A stretch of 64,000 nt of DNA from the NCBI RefSeq assembly GCF_002140915.1, contig NZ_NGKU01000001.1, positions 2,260,380 to 2,324,379 on the forward strand, given 5' to 3'. The notes under the pieces were generated by a model, which saw only the letters and a program-made list of their open reading frames with translations, did not search any database and was not told the DNA's origin. Within the stretch, counting starts at the first letter, position 1. Each line of letters begins with the position of its first letter. The position numbers and the translations under genes were made by a program. The DNA is from Candidatus Enterococcus testudinis (GTDB lineage Bacteria > Bacillota > Bacilli > Lactobacillales > Enterococcaceae). Below are positions 31,786 through 41,317 of this stretch, piece after piece.

Positions 31786-31800
31786 TTATAATTATTATAA
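31786..31800. promoter_or_regulatory. PerR/Fur-type box 1
   Basis: TTATAATTATTATAA, a perfect 7-1-7 inverted repeat equal to the Bacillus PerR box consensus and close to the Fur box. It lies 23 bp upstream of the fur start. Confidence 0.7.
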
Positions 31801-31827
31801 TCTAGGTAGAAACCACCTCGATGTTTA

Positions 31828-31842
31828 TTGTAATCATTATAA
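31828..31842. promoter_or_regulatory. PerR/Fur-type box 2
   Basis: TTGTAATCATTATAA, 14 of 15 to the PerR consensus, 42 bp (four helical turns) from box 1. It lies between fur and cvfB. Confidence 0.55.
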
Positions 31843-31870
31843 ATTAGAACGAGAAAAGATACAAGCATTC

Positions 31871-32734
31871 TCAATTAGGTTTTTTGATCAACTTTGTATA
31901 ACCATCTTTTTGTTCAATCAAGCGCTGTTTGAATAAATTTCCGATTGCCCGTTTAAATTGGCCTTTGCTGATACCAAATGTTTGTAAGATTTCTTCTGGT
32001 GATGAGTGATCGGTAAAAGGAATTTGATGATCCGCAGCACGTTCCAAGAAAGTCAAAATCATAGCTGCATCATCTGATATAGCTTCATATGCGCGTGGTT
32101 TCAAGGATATGTTCAACACACCATCTGGACGCACACCAATCACTCGGCCTTTGACAACTTCTCCTAAGCGCGGTTCTTGGTAGCGTTCGGAAGGATGTAC
32201 AAAGCCAACATGAAAATCTTCCGTCAATAGATAACTTCCGGCTAATTTCAAACGATAAATCGTTCCTGCGACGTCTTGATTTTTCATTGTTTCGTTGCCG
32301 TTTTTGCTAAGTGCTTTAAAGATTTTTTCATCTGCTAACGTTGCCCAAATCCGGTCTTTCTCATCTACATGAAGACTGACCATCAGACGGTCGCCTTTTT
32401 TGGGCCACAACTCTCTGATCGTTGGCAATTCATCTAATGAAACGACCATATCTTTGTCTTTCAAACCAATATCAACGAATACACCTAGATCCCGCCGACT
32501 GCCGGTGACGGTACCGAATGCATAGTGTCCTTTGCGGCTTTTAGGGATGACCGTCGTCATGACATTTTCCTGCTTTTGGTTTTGATAGCCGAACCCTTCT
32601 ACTGCTTCACCTAAATGATGTTCGCCTTCTTCTTTTGCTAAACGGAATGTGACGCCGCTTTTTTGAACAAAATAATTTTGATCATTTTCATCAATGATCA
32701 GCCCGCTGAAAACGGACGCTAATAAATCTTTCAT
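31871..32734 (-). CDS. cvfB: S1-domain RNA-binding protein CvfB
   Basis: 287 residues: three S1-like domains (GTVTGSRRDLGVFVDIG, then GTIYRLKLAGSYLLTEDFHV, then VKGRVIGVRPDGVLNISL) and a C-terminal winged helix (FGISKGQFKRAIGNLFKQRL). This build is the CvfB/YitL family, an RNA-binding regulator of virulence in Staphylococcus. GGAGGAACAC supports the ATG at 32734. It lies 31 bp after azlD and may belong to the azlCD transcript. Confidence 0.9.
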   Translation of the reverse strand: MKDLLASVFSGLIIDENDQNYFVQKSGVTFRLAKEEGEHHLGEAVEGFGYQNQKQENVMTTVIPKSRKGHYAFGTVTGSRRDLGVFVDIGLKDKDMVVSLDELPTIRELWPKKGDRLMVSLHVDEKDRIWATLADEKIFKALSKNGNETMKNQDVAGTIYRLKLAGSYLLTEDFHVGFVHPSERYQEPRLGEVVKGRVIGVRPDGVLNISLKPRAYEAISDDAAMILTFLERAADHQIPFTDHSSPEEILQTFGISKGQFKRAIGNLFKQRLIEQKDGYTKLIKKPN

Positions 32735-32765
32735 GTGTTCCTCCTTCAATAAAAGCCAATGTTCT

Positions 32766-33086
32766 TCATGGAAATACCAACCGAATCAATGCCATGGTGA
32801 TGATTCCAGTCACAACGATTTTCATAAGATCTTTCGTATAATACCCAACTGCCAGTGCTGGCAAACAGGCCAATGTTTCTTTGATTTTTAATAAAGGCCA
32901 CTGCCCTTCCCGAAAAACCAACAAATTCTGTACAAGCAGTGCTGCCAATATACATAGTGGCAAATAACTCAAAAATACTGTAAATGTTTCTGGAAACGCC
33001 ATTTTCTTAGAAAAGATAAACGGCAGGACCCTTGGCACCCACGTGACGATACCGCAAGCTACCATCAGTATAACAAACTCACCCAT
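32766..33086 (-). CDS. azlD: Branched-chain amino acid exporter small subunit AzlD
   Basis: 106 residues, four hydrophobic segments, with the WVPRVLPFIF string typical of AzlD near residue 16. It pairs with AzlC to export branched-chain amino acids and analogues. It overlaps the end of azlC by 8 bp, so the two are co-translated. Confidence 0.9.
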   Translation of the reverse strand: MGEFVILMVACGIVTWVPRVLPFIFSKKMAFPETFTVFLSYLPLCILAALLVQNLLVFREGQWPLLKIKETLACLPALAVGYYTKDLMKIVVTGIITMALIRLVFP

Positions 33087-33786
33087 GATGTGTCACCGTC
33101 CCAACCAAACAACCAGCAAGGGTGGCAATGATCACGGCGACTTCTGCCGTCGTCCATACCATACTGACCACCAATATCACCACCACAGTTGTCAAAATCA
33201 AAAGAGTTTGTCTGGTTTTTTTCTTCAAGGGCCGTTCTACTTGAAATAAAAACAAACCGATAAACATCGCAACTAATGCAAAATCTAATCCCAACAGTTC
33301 AGGATCAGGAATAAATGAACCTAGTAAACCGCCCAAAAATGTTGCAAAGATCCAACTGAGATACGCCATCAGATTTAGTCCATGGGTCCACTTGGCAGTC
33401 ACAGGCTTGTGTTGCTGCAGCGCCGTTGTCAGCACACCATATGACTCATCTGTCAACAAAGAGCCGATACCGATTGCGGATAAGAATGGGGTTTGTTTGA
33501 AATAAGGCGCCACCGATAAACTCATCAAGAAATGGCGTAGATTCACCAAAAAGACAGTGGCCACGATCGTGGTCATGGGGGCATTGATCGCCAATAATGC
33601 GCAGATGATAAATTGTGCACTGCCGGCATAGACAATAATGGACATGATGATAATGTCCATAATCGATAAGCCAATGCCTTTTCCCACGACACCCATTGCA
33701 AAACCAATCCCTAGATAGCCTAAAATTGTTGGTATACATGCAATCACGCCATCTTCAAACCGATCATATCTTTCTATTTTTTGCAC
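33079..33786 (-). CDS. azlC: Branched-chain amino acid exporter AzlC
   Basis: 235 residues with multiple membrane segments; GSAQFIICALL near residue 55 and the LRHFLMSLSVAP stretch near 87 are diagnostic of AzlC. It is the large subunit of the AzlCD exporter. The start is a GTG at 33786 after AGGAGGTTTTTGT. That ribosome site is the right arm of a 9-bp inverted repeat (33794-33802 with 33832-33840), so translation may be controlled by RNA folding. Confidence 0.92.
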   Translation of the reverse strand: MQKIERYDRFEDGVIACIPTILGYLGIGFAMGVVGKGIGLSIMDIIIMSIIVYAGSAQFIICALLAINAPMTTIVATVFLVNLRHFLMSLSVAPYFKQTPFLSAIGIGSLLTDESYGVLTTALQQHKPVTAKWTHGLNLMAYLSWIFATFLGGLLGSFIPDPELLGLDFALVAMFIGLFLFQVERPLKKKTRQTLLILTTVVVILVVSMVWTTAEVAVIIATLAGCLVGTVTHHG

Positions 33787-33793
33787 ACAAAAA

Positions 33794-33840
33794 CCTCCTT
33801 GAGCGAACGATTATCTTACATCATATCGAAATCAAGGAGG
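33794..33840 (-). promoter_or_regulatory. Inverted repeat sequestering the azlC ribosome site
   Basis: CCTCCTTGA (33794-33802) and TCAAGGAGG (33832-33840) are exact reverse complements, 29 bp apart. On the minus-strand RNA the second arm is the azlC Shine-Dalgarno itself, followed by UUUUUG, so the structure could block initiation or act as a weak terminator. No ligand-binding domain is evident in the loop. Confidence 0.5.
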
Positions 33841-33902
33841 AGAAACAAGTGTTTTTCACATCTCTATGGTATCTCTAGGTTGTATGTGGCGATAAATTTG
33901 TG

Positions 33903-35726
33903 TTAACGAACGGTATGATCGTTCCCATTGCCTCTAAAATAGCCAGTTTTGGCATTCACAGTAAACAAATACATTGGCAAGGCCGAGTCTCCGGTTCCTT
34001 TTAGTAAACTGCCTTCTGCGTTGGTGGCATAGAAGTTGTAATAACCTTCCCCATCAACGATCCGCACACGCTCAAAGGTATAGCCGCCTTCAACTACATA
34101 GCCTCTGGCGATCGCTGTCGCGATGATTTTTTCTTTCACACCATCGGCCCAATTCCATGCACTGTTCGTGGTATCGGCCAAGTCGCTTTGACGGGCTGGA
34201 ATAATTGGCTGATTATTGGTATTTGTAGGGGTATTCGGCGACAACACATATTCGTCTTCGGAAGCATTTTGTGTTGTGCTGCTGCTTGCACTTTGGGCAG
34301 CTTGAGCGGAAGCCGCTGCTTCAGCAGCAGCTTTTTCCGCGGCGGCTTTCTCGGCTGCAGCTTTCTCCGCGGCGGCCTTTTCTGCAGTTTCTCTTTTGGT
34401 CAAACTTGTATCAACTGTCTTGAGAGAGTCCGATAAAGTGGTCACCTCTGATTCAATTGGCAATGCTTGGACCTTCTTCATCAATTCATTGTAGTTCGAC
34501 CGCGTGATACTGTCCGGTGCTTCCCCATCCTTGATCAAGGCGGTCATGCTTTTGACAGCATTTTGAACTTCTTGAATTTCTTGGTACTCCGTTTGTCCCA
34601 TGGTGATTGCTTGATTGACCAATGTATCAAAGCCGTCTTTTTCATCTCTTTTGGCCATCGAAATAGCGGCTGCTTCTTTCAATGATACCTGATTCAATTG
34701 ATCTTCAACCACTGCTGGTTCAGCAAAGTAGCCGTTGATTTCCTTCAGAGCAGCAATTTTATCAGCGATCGTGTCCGCTTCTGTTGCCAAATCTTGGTAG
34801 CGATCGTTGTCCTTAAAAGCAGTCAATTGCTGCTGCAATGCCTCTACAGATTCGGCAGTCACATCACTATTCAAATAGACATGGTCTTGGTCTGAATACA
34901 TAGCATTCAAGGCTTGTTCGATTTGGTCTAAATCAGCTGTGTCTTGGGCAATTTGTGCTTCTTGCGCTGCAGTTTGCTGTTGTTGATAATAGACCCAACC
35001 ACCGCCTGCAGCTATCAAACAAACAGCTGCTGCGAGATAGACGATTTTCTTTGATTTCTTCTTTGGAGCAGTTGCAGTATCAGTTGCTTGACTGTCACGC
35101 GTATCTGTAACAGGAGCGACTGGCTCAGCTGTTGGTGCTTCAGTTGGCAGCGTGCTGGCTGCTTTCGTTGACGTTGCTTGATCACTTTCTTCTGGTTCGT
35201 CTTTGACAGCTGATTTTGCATCTTCAGCAATGTCAGCTTGTTGATCTGCTGGCTCTGCATCCATCGAATCAAGGTCCTCTTCGCCTTTATGTCGGCGAAT
35301 ATAGGCGGATAAAATCTCGGCATCATGAGCGGCTAGCTGTTCAGCTTCCGTTTGTGCCTCAGTTGTCTCACTTGTCTCACTTGTCTCACTTGTATCCTCT
35401 TCTGTTTGCTTGCGGGCAAACAAAGGCGTTCCTGCATCCTCTTCAGAAACATCCTCTTTGGACTGAAAGCCAGTAACGCGCGTCGTTGTTTTATTTTTCT
35501 CATTTGGATCACGATGACTCTCACCAAATTGCTCTTCCATTTCACCAATCGACACATGTTTATAATCTGACCAACGAATATCATCATTCTCATTACCAAG
35601 AGGCTGATCACCCGTCAGTGCATCCGTTGACGTATCTTCTATTTCTGCCCATTTGCATCCGCAATTAGGACAAACAGGGGTTATTTCACTTGCTTGAAAT
35701 CCACAATTAGGACATATCTTTTCCAT
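33903..35726 (-). CDS. mapZ: MapZ-like division-site positioning protein
   Basis: 607 residues: an N-terminal double zinc ribbon (CPNCG...CPNCG, residues 5-27), an acidic cytoplasmic region with a short ETSETSETSE repeat, one transmembrane helix (about 225-245, KIVYLAAAVCLIAAGGGWVY), helical extracellular domain 1, an Ala/Glu/Lys coiled coil, a Ser/Asn linker and a C-terminal domain (about 520-607) like the wall-binding MapZ C2. In streptococci and enterococci MapZ marks the division site and guides FtsZ. The start at 35726 follows AGGAGCAAATACAGCC at rather long spacing. Confidence 0.82.
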   Translation of the reverse strand: MEKICPNCGFQASEITPVCPNCGCKWAEIEDTSTDALTGDQPLGNENDDIRWSDYKHVSIGEMEEQFGESHRDPNEKNKTTTRVTGFQSKEDVSEEDAGTPLFARKQTEEDTSETSETSETTEAQTEAEQLAAHDAEILSAYIRRHKGEEDLDSMDAEPADQQADIAEDAKSAVKDEPEESDQATSTKAASTLPTEAPTAEPVAPVTDTRDSQATDTATAPKKKSKKIVYLAAAVCLIAAGGGWVYYQQQQTAAQEAQIAQDTADLDQIEQALNAMYSDQDHVYLNSDVTAESVEALQQQLTAFKDNDRYQDLATEADTIADKIAALKEINGYFAEPAVVEDQLNQVSLKEAAAISMAKRDEKDGFDTLVNQAITMGQTEYQEIQEVQNAVKSMTALIKDGEAPDSITRSNYNELMKKVQALPIESEVTTLSDSLKTVDTSLTKRETAEKAAAEKAAAEKAAAEKAAAEAAASAQAAQSASSSTTQNASEDEYVLSPNTPTNTNNQPIIPARQSDLADTTNSAWNWADGVKEKIIATAIARGYVVEGGYTFERVRIVDGEGYYNFYATNAEGSLLKGTGDSALPMYLFTVNAKTGYFRGNGNDHTVR

Positions 35727-35881
35727 TTGGCTGTATTTGCTCCTTTTTAACATCTGAATAAGGCGAAAAATTGAATTCACAAATTTAAATTTATCACATT
35801 CTACCCCATTAGCCAACACTTGCTTGGTTACGTTTTTATTAAGTTATCTTACAAAAGATCGTTTTTTTTATAACAAACAAA

Positions 35882-35918
35882 ATCGGACTTTCCAAAGCAT
35901 CGCTTTGAAAAGTCCGAT
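35882..35918 (-). terminator. rpoD terminator
   Basis: 35882-35898 pairs with 35902-35918 (ATCGGACTTT...AAAGTCCGAT, one mismatch) with a T-rich run on the minus strand. It lies 11 bp after the rpoD stop. Confidence 0.85.
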
Positions 35919-35928
35919 AAATCTTGGT

Positions 35929-37035
35929 TTATTCCAAGAAATCTTTCAATTGTTTTGAACGAGATGGGTGGCGCAGTTTCCGTAATGCTTTTGCTTCGAT
36001 TTGGCGGATCCGTTCTCTGGTTACCCCGAAAACTTTCCCTACTTCTTCTAATGTCCGTGTACGGCCATCATCGATCCCAAATCGCAAACGAAGGACATTT
36101 TCTTCACGGTCAGTCAACGTATCCAAAACATCTTCCAACTGTTCTTTCAATAATTCATAAGCCGCATGCTCCGCTGGGCTTGTAGCATCTTGGTCTTCGA
36201 TAAAATCACCTAGATGCGAATCATCTTCTTCACCGATCGGTGTTTCCAATGAGACTGGTTCTTGCGCGATTTTAAGGATTTCCCGTACTTTTTCAGTTGG
36301 CAGATCCATTTCAGCACCGATTTCTTCCGGTGTTGGTTCTCTCCCTAAATCTTGCAGCAATTGACGTTGGATACGAATCAGTTTGTTGATTGTTTCCACC
36401 ATATGGACTGGAATCCGAATCGTTCTTGCTTGGTCGGCGATCGCACGAGTGATTGCTTGGCGAATCCACCAAGTTGCATATGTTGAAAATTTAAATCCTT
36501 TGCGGTAATCAAATTTTTCTACGGCTTTCATCAAGCCCATATTGCCTTCTTGAATCAAATCCAAAAACTGCATGCCACGTCCTACATAACGTTTGGCGAT
36601 ACTGACAACCAAACGCAAGTTGGCTTCAGCTAAACGCTGTTTGGCTTCTTGATCGCCTTCTTCGATTTTCAGTGCTAAAGCAACTTCCTCTTCAGCAGTC
36701 AATAATGGCACACGGCCAATTTCTTTAAGATACATCCGAACCGGATCATTGATTTTCACACCTGTTGGCGCAGATAAATCTTCTTGTGGTTGGGTATCTT
36801 GTCTTTTTTCATTGCTCTTTAAGCTATGGACAGACGGTTCGCCATTTTCATCTACCACACTAAGGCCGGCATCTTCTAATTTTTGGATCAATTTGTCCAT
36901 TGCATCAGCATCTAAAGTATATGGTGTCGCCAAACGATTGGTAATATCGTCGTAAACTACTTGTCCTTTAGATTTGTTTTCTCGAATGTATTCGGCAACT
37001 GCCTTGTCGTACGTTTTTTTTGTTTCTTCTGCCAT
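35929..37035 (-). CDS. rpoD: Primary sigma factor RpoD (SigA)
   Basis: 368 residues, the usual Firmicute length. Region 1.1-like N-terminus, region 2 with [20 protein letters not shown], region 3, and region 4 with [20 protein letters not shown]. It directs RNA polymerase to housekeeping promoters of the TTGACA/TATAAT kind seen throughout the window. It follows dnaG by 23 bp in the conserved macromolecular-synthesis operon. Confidence 0.98.
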   Translation of the reverse strand: MAEETKKTYDKAVAEYIRENKSKGQVVYDDITNRLATPYTLDADAMDKLIQKLEDAGLSVVDENGEPSVHSLKSNEKRQDTQPQEDLSAPTGVKINDPVRMYLKEIGRVPLLTAEEEVALALKIEEGDQEAKQRLAEANLRLVVSIAKRYVGRGMQFLDLIQEGNMGLMKAVEKFDYRKGFKFSTYATWWIRQAITRAIADQARTIRIPVHMVETINKLIRIQRQLLQDLGREPTPEEIGAEMDLPTEKVREILKIAQEPVSLETPIGEEDDSHLGDFIEDQDATSPAEHAAYELLKEQLEDVLDTLTDREENVLRLRFGIDDGRTRTLEEVGKVFGVTRERIRQIEAKALRKLRHPSRSKQLKDFLE

Positions 37036-37058
37036 GAAAGAAAGCCCCTTTCAGTTCG

Positions 37059-38894
37059 CTAATTCGCTTGTTTCAATCGTTTGGTCAATTCGATGATTTC
37101 AATTGCAAGTTCAAGTTCCAATTGCTGATTTCCCTTTTGTCGGGCCTCTTGCTGCTGGATTCTTTTTTGATTGATTTCTTCAGCAATGCCCGATTTTTGG
37201 AAGACCTGCAGTATATCCTGAAATTCCTGATCAGTTCCTTCATCGGAAACGTTCAAATCTGCAATCTCTATCACCATGTTTTTCATTGTTGTTTCTTGTA
37301 AAAAATCTAAGAACTTTGCCAAGACAAACTGTTCTTCTGTTTCCATAAATGCATCAAATAATAGATACAATTGTTGGTATCGATCATGAATAAAGGAAAT
37401 ACCCGTCGTGCGAAACCGATGATTCAAGGTTTCATCATGAAATAAGCGGTAAAGCAACAATTCTTGTGCTTTTTCAACTTGTGTTTTGACTTGCTTGCGC
37501 GCCGGAGGTTGGAAAACCATCGTATCTGCAAGCGGCGGCTGGATCGGCTGGATCGGTTGAACCGGCTTTTCTTTGCGAGACTGTCGCAATTGCTGCTGCA
37601 ACGTCTCCCGACTGATCTGAAACTCAGTCGACAATTGGGTCAAATAGCGATCTTGTTCCAATAATGAATCAACTTTTTGCAAGTCCTGTAATACGACCTG
37701 CACATAATCCAATTGTTCCTTTTCATTCGCCAAATTGCGATTGGTCCGATGATAATCCATTTTGAAGGCAAACACCGTTTCTTTGCCATGGACGGCCAAT
37801 TTATATAATGCTTCCGGACCATATTTCCGCAAATACTCATCTGGGTCTAATCGTTCAGGTACTCGGACCACTGACATGCGTAAGCGACTATTGCTTTGCA
37901 GCAGATCAATCCCGCGATTGGTGGCTTCGACACCCGCTTGATCGCCGTCATAACATAATACGACTTCTTCTGCGGCCCGTTCAATTGCAGCAATCTGCTG
38001 ATTTGTTAAACTAGTACCCATTGACGCAATCCCATTTTCAATGCCCGCTTGCCAGGCAGCGATCACGTCCATAAATCCCTCAAATAAAAAGACCTGCCCA
38101 TCTTTTCTCATCACACGACGGGCCTTATCAAAGTTGAACAGGACTTCGCGTTTATTGAAAAGCGGTGTTTCCGGACTATTCAAATATTTGGGTTGATCTT
38201 GATCGCCCACTTTTTCACTGGCGAGCCAACGCCCCGAAAAGCCGATGGTTTTGCCTTGCGGATTGCGGATTGGAAACATGATTCGTTGATAGAATCGGTC
38301 AGCTAGAGAGCCATCATTTCGCTGAACGAATAATCCCGTATCAGGAAAAAAGTCAGCATTGGCCTTTTCGTTCAAAAAAACTTTTTCCAAAAAAGAGCGC
38401 TCGTTTGGTGCAAAGCCGATCTTGAATGTATCGATCAGCTCCATTGTTAGGCCACGCCCCAGCAAATAATCCAATGCTTCTTGCCCCGCAGCTGTATTGA
38501 CCAGCATATGATGATAGACATCAAGGGCTTTTTCATGTAATGCAATCAACTGACTTGTTTGCGAGCTGTTGGCGTCTACCGTTTCTGCTTGTGCATAAGC
38601 CGGATCAAGAGGAATATCATTGAGCTCAGCTGTCTTGACCACGGCTTCTGGAAAACTGATACCTTCTAACTCCTGTAAGAAACCAAAGACATTGCCGCCA
38701 CGTCCACAACCAAAACAATGAAAAATCTGTTTGTCTTCTGCAACAGAAAACGAGGGCGATTTTTCATTATGGAAAGGACATAAGCCAAAATAGTTTTTGC
38801 CTGATTTTTTTAGTTGTACATATTGACCAACAACATCTACAATATTGCTGCGTTCGCGGATATCATCAATCACAGTTTGAGGAATTCTTGCCAT
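37059..38894 (-). CDS. dnaG: DNA primase
   Basis: 611 residues. CHC2 zinc domain (CPFHNEKSPSF...CFGCG, residues 39-64), TOPRIM catalytic core with LFEGFMDVIAAWQAGI and CYDGDQAG, and a C-terminal helicase-interaction domain. It makes RNA primers at the fork. GGAGGTGAGTGG sets the start at 38894; the ORF extends ten codons upstream. Promoter elements upstream lie in 38895-38942. Confidence 0.97.
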   Translation of the reverse strand: MARIPQTVIDDIRERSNIVDVVGQYVQLKKSGKNYFGLCPFHNEKSPSFSVAEDKQIFHCFGCGRGGNVFGFLQELEGISFPEAVVKTAELNDIPLDPAYAQAETVDANSSQTSQLIALHEKALDVYHHMLVNTAAGQEALDYLLGRGLTMELIDTFKIGFAPNERSFLEKVFLNEKANADFFPDTGLFVQRNDGSLADRFYQRIMFPIRNPQGKTIGFSGRWLASEKVGDQDQPKYLNSPETPLFNKREVLFNFDKARRVMRKDGQVFLFEGFMDVIAAWQAGIENGIASMGTSLTNQQIAAIERAAEEVVLCYDGDQAGVEATNRGIDLLQSNSRLRMSVVRVPERLDPDEYLRKYGPEALYKLAVHGKETVFAFKMDYHRTNRNLANEKEQLDYVQVVLQDLQKVDSLLEQDRYLTQLSTEFQISRETLQQQLRQSRKEKPVQPIQPIQPPLADTMVFQPPARKQVKTQVEKAQELLLYRLFHDETLNHRFRTTGISFIHDRYQQLYLLFDAFMETEEQFVLAKFLDFLQETTMKNMVIEIADLNVSDEGTDQEFQDILQVFQKSGIAEEINQKRIQQQEARQKGNQQLELELAIEIIELTKRLKQAN

Positions 38895-38942
38895 CCACTC
38901 ACCTCCAAATTGGTAAGCATCCATATATAACTAGGTAAAAAA

Positions 38943-38966
38943 TCGCACCAATAAACATTAGTGCGA
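38943..38966 (-). terminator. Terminator after the lysozyme-like gene
   Basis: TCGCAC (38943-38948) and GTGCGA (38961-38966) form a hairpin followed by TTTTTT on the minus strand. It separates the lysozyme-like gene from dnaG. Confidence 0.75.
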
Positions 38967-39053
38967 TAAATAATTAGACGGAATCACTCATACTGAGTTT
39001 ACCATATCCATTTTAAATTTCAAGTATTTTCACTTTATTTTCATATCTATTTA

Positions 39054-39683
39054 TCAACTAAATAAACCCGCCGTGGTTGTGACTTTCCACTGATTCATTT
39101 TCACGATATCGGCATAAAAAAGATTGCCGCCATTGTGGTATAGGTAACCCCCATTATAAAAGAACGACTGAATGCCCCAATAACGGTACGTTGTTTGGTC
39201 CTCATTGCCAAGTAATGGAGATAACACGTCTTTCGAGTAGGACTCAGCCAATTCTAACGTATTCACACCGCCATTTTTGGCTACATAATCAATATAATCT
39301 GTGCCAAAGTTATATGCTTGGACAGCTGTCCAGAGATCACAGCCTTGTGCATCGGCTTTCTCAATCAATTCTGCCAAATAGGCCACCCCTTGGGTAATAC
39401 TGTCTTCAGGTGAATCGAATTGATTCTGTTGTCCATAGACACTTTCTGAACTCTGCATTGGATCATCGCCTTGTCCTTTTGATTCTGTCAGCATGATGGC
39501 TAATGCCAAAGAACTGTATGCAGAAATATCATTATCTGCAGCCTCTTGCGTAATCAACGATTCATACGTATAAACTTGCTTTAATGCTGTGTAGTTGCGA
39601 TAGCCCCAAAAGAGTGCACCGCAAACCACAAGAATCAAGATTCCGGTGAATATCACTTTCAGGAAACGTCGAATTTTTCTCAT
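39054..39683 (-). CDS. Membrane-anchored lysozyme-like hydrolase (Pmp23 type)
   Basis: 209 residues: basic N-terminus, one membrane segment or signal anchor (about 9-29, FTGILILVVCGALFWG), and an exported domain with the catalytic-Glu region MLTESKGQGDDPMQSSE and AVQAYNFGTDYIDYV. The order resembles the pneumococcal-type lysozyme family (PF13702), including S. pneumoniae Pmp23 involved in division. It should cut peptidoglycan glycan strands. The start at 39683 follows GGGATGTATTTG. Its place next to dnaG-rpoD and mapZ fits a division-linked enzyme. Confidence 0.82.
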   Translation of the reverse strand: MRKIRRFLKVIFTGILILVVCGALFWGYRNYTALKQVYTYESLITQEAADNDISAYSSLALAIMLTESKGQGDDPMQSSESVYGQQNQFDSPEDSITQGVAYLAELIEKADAQGCDLWTAVQAYNFGTDYIDYVAKNGGVNTLELAESYSKDVLSPLLGNEDQTTYRYWGIQSFFYNGGYLYHNGGNLFYADIVKMNQWKVTTTAGLFS

Positions 39684-39851
39684 CAAATACATCCCATCTA
39701 TTTGTGATTCAGCATCTATCGTACTATGAATTTTTGCGAGTGACTAGCACTTTTTATTCTGCCCAAAATACTTAATAAAATCACAAGATTATTTAGAAAA
39801 AAACAAGACAATGTTTGCCTATCGAATGGCAGAAACCCTTCGCAATAAGAA

Positions 39852-39883
39852 ACAGTGCTTCCAAAAAAACATGGAAGCACTGT
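39852..39883 (-). terminator. tuf terminator
   Basis: ACAGTGCTTCC (39852-39862) and GGAAGCACTGT (39873-39883) form an 11-bp perfect stem 8 bp after the stop of tuf, with T-rich sequence beyond on the minus strand. Confidence 0.85.
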
Positions 39884-39891
39884 ATAAAACA

Positions 39892-41079
39892 TTATTTTTC
39901 GATGGTTGTCACGATCCCCGAACCGACTGTACGACCACCTTCACGAATAGAAAACGTTGTACCGTTTTCGACAGCGATTGGATGGATCAACGCCACGTCG
40001 ATGGTGACATTGTCCCCTGGCATAACCATTTCAGTTCCTACAGGGAGTGTAATATTTCCCGTCACATCAGTCGTCCGGAAATAAAATTGCGGACGGTATT
40101 GATTAAAGAATGGTGTATGACGTCCGCCTTCTTCTTTAGTCAAAACATATACTTCTGCTTGGAATGTTGTGTGGGGCGTAATTGAACCTGGTTTTGCCAA
40201 CACTTGACCCCGTTCGATTTCATCACGGGTAATGCCCCGCAATAATACACCCACGTTGTCTCCAGCTTCACCAAAGTCCATTGTTTTGCGGAACATTTCC
40301 ACACCCGTCACCACTGCACTTCGGGTTTCTGGTTTGATACCAATTATTTCGACTTCATCTCCAACTTTGACCGTACCACGATCGATACGTCCAGAAGCAA
40401 CTGTCCCACGACCTGTGATGGAAAAGACATCTTCGATTGGCAAAAGCAATGGTTTGTCTGTGTCACGTTCAGGTGTTGGAATATAATCGTCGACTGTATC
40501 CATCAAGGTGAGGATGGCTTGTTCTGCAGCCGCATCTCCTTCAAGAGCTTTCAAAGCAGAACCTTTGATGACTGGAATATCATCACCTGGAAAATCATAT
40601 TCAGAAAGCAATTCCCGAACTTCCATTTCTACAAGGTCAATCAATTCATCATCATCCACCAAGTCGATTTTATTCAAGAAAACAATCAGATGTTTGACAC
40701 CCACTTGCCGTGACAAAAGTATATGCTCTCTGGTTTGCGGCATCGGACCATCCGTAGCGGATACTACCAAGATCGCGCCATCCATTTGGGCAGCACCAGT
40801 AATCATATTTTTCACATAATCCGCATGTCCCGGTGCATCAATATGGGCATAGTGTCTTTTTTCAGTTTCATATTCAACATGGGCAGTATTGATGGTGATC
40901 CCACGTTCTCGTTCCTCAGGAGCCGCGTCGATACTTGCATAATCTTGCGGATTGGCAAGTCCTTTCTTCCCAAGAACCGTTGTGATTGCAGCCGTCAATG
41001 TTGTTTTCCCGTGATCGACGTGTCCAATCGTGCCAATATTGACATGTGGTTTGGTCCGATCATAATGTTGTTTTGCCAT
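39892..41079 (-). CDS. tufB: Elongation factor Tu, streptococcal-type second copy (TufB)
   Basis: 395 residues. GHVDHGKT (P-loop), DAPGHAD, NKID and SALKALEG give a complete GTPase domain, followed by both beta domains. It brings aminoacyl-tRNA to the ribosome. Several positions read as in Streptococcus EF-Tu rather than the usual enterococcal one: HIDAPGHAD (not HVDCPGHAD), [22 protein letters not shown]. It stands alone, not in the rpsL-rpsG-fusA-tuf operon. This matches the horizontally acquired tufB reported for many enterococci. A short deletion near [12 protein letters not shown] relative to streptococci is visible. Confidence 0.88.
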   Translation of the reverse strand: MAKQHYDRTKPHVNIGTIGHVDHGKTTLTAAITTVLGKKGLANPQDYASIDAAPEERERGITINTAHVEYETEKRHYAHIDAPGHADYVKNMITGAAQMDGAILVVSATDGPMPQTREHILLSRQVGVKHLIVFLNKIDLVDDDELIDLVEMEVRELLSEYDFPGDDIPVIKGSALKALEGDAAAEQAILTLMDTVDDYIPTPERDTDKPLLLPIEDVFSITGRGTVASGRIDRGTVKVGDEVEIIGIKPETRSAVVTGVEMFRKTMDFGEAGDNVGVLLRGITRDEIERGQVLAKPGSITPHTTFQAEVYVLTKEEGGRHTPFFNQYRPQFYFRTTDVTGNITLPVGTEMVMPGDNVTIDVALIHPIAVENGTTFSIREGGRTVGSGIVTTIEK

Positions 41080-41186
41080 AATTTCCCCTCCTAGAGAAAT
41101 GAATCGAATAGAATCGATTCAACGATTTGCTTCTAAAAAGATAAACAATCTATTTACTTATCTTTTGTAAGTTTGAAGCTACCTTT

Positions 41187-41214
41187 ATTATAGGTCAAAA
41201 TTAGTCAAAATCAA
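41187..41214 (-). promoter_or_regulatory. tufB promoter
   Basis: On the minus strand TTGATT (41209-41214), 16 bp, TATAAT (41187-41192), leaving a leader of about 100 nt before AGGAGGGGAAATT and the ATG. The leader includes a GAATCGATTC palindrome. Confidence 0.7.
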
Positions 41215-41317
41215 GAAATGTGTCTCTCCTCTTAAACTCTAAGATTTCCTTTCATTTTTCTTAAGAATTGGACGTAGCCATCATTCTTGTGAATAATAGA
41301 AGCTGAGGTGAGTGTTC

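Noticed and set aside
39811..40185. 124-aa plus-strand ORF over the tuf 3' end
   Set aside because: Shadow of tuf on the other strand and crosses its terminator.
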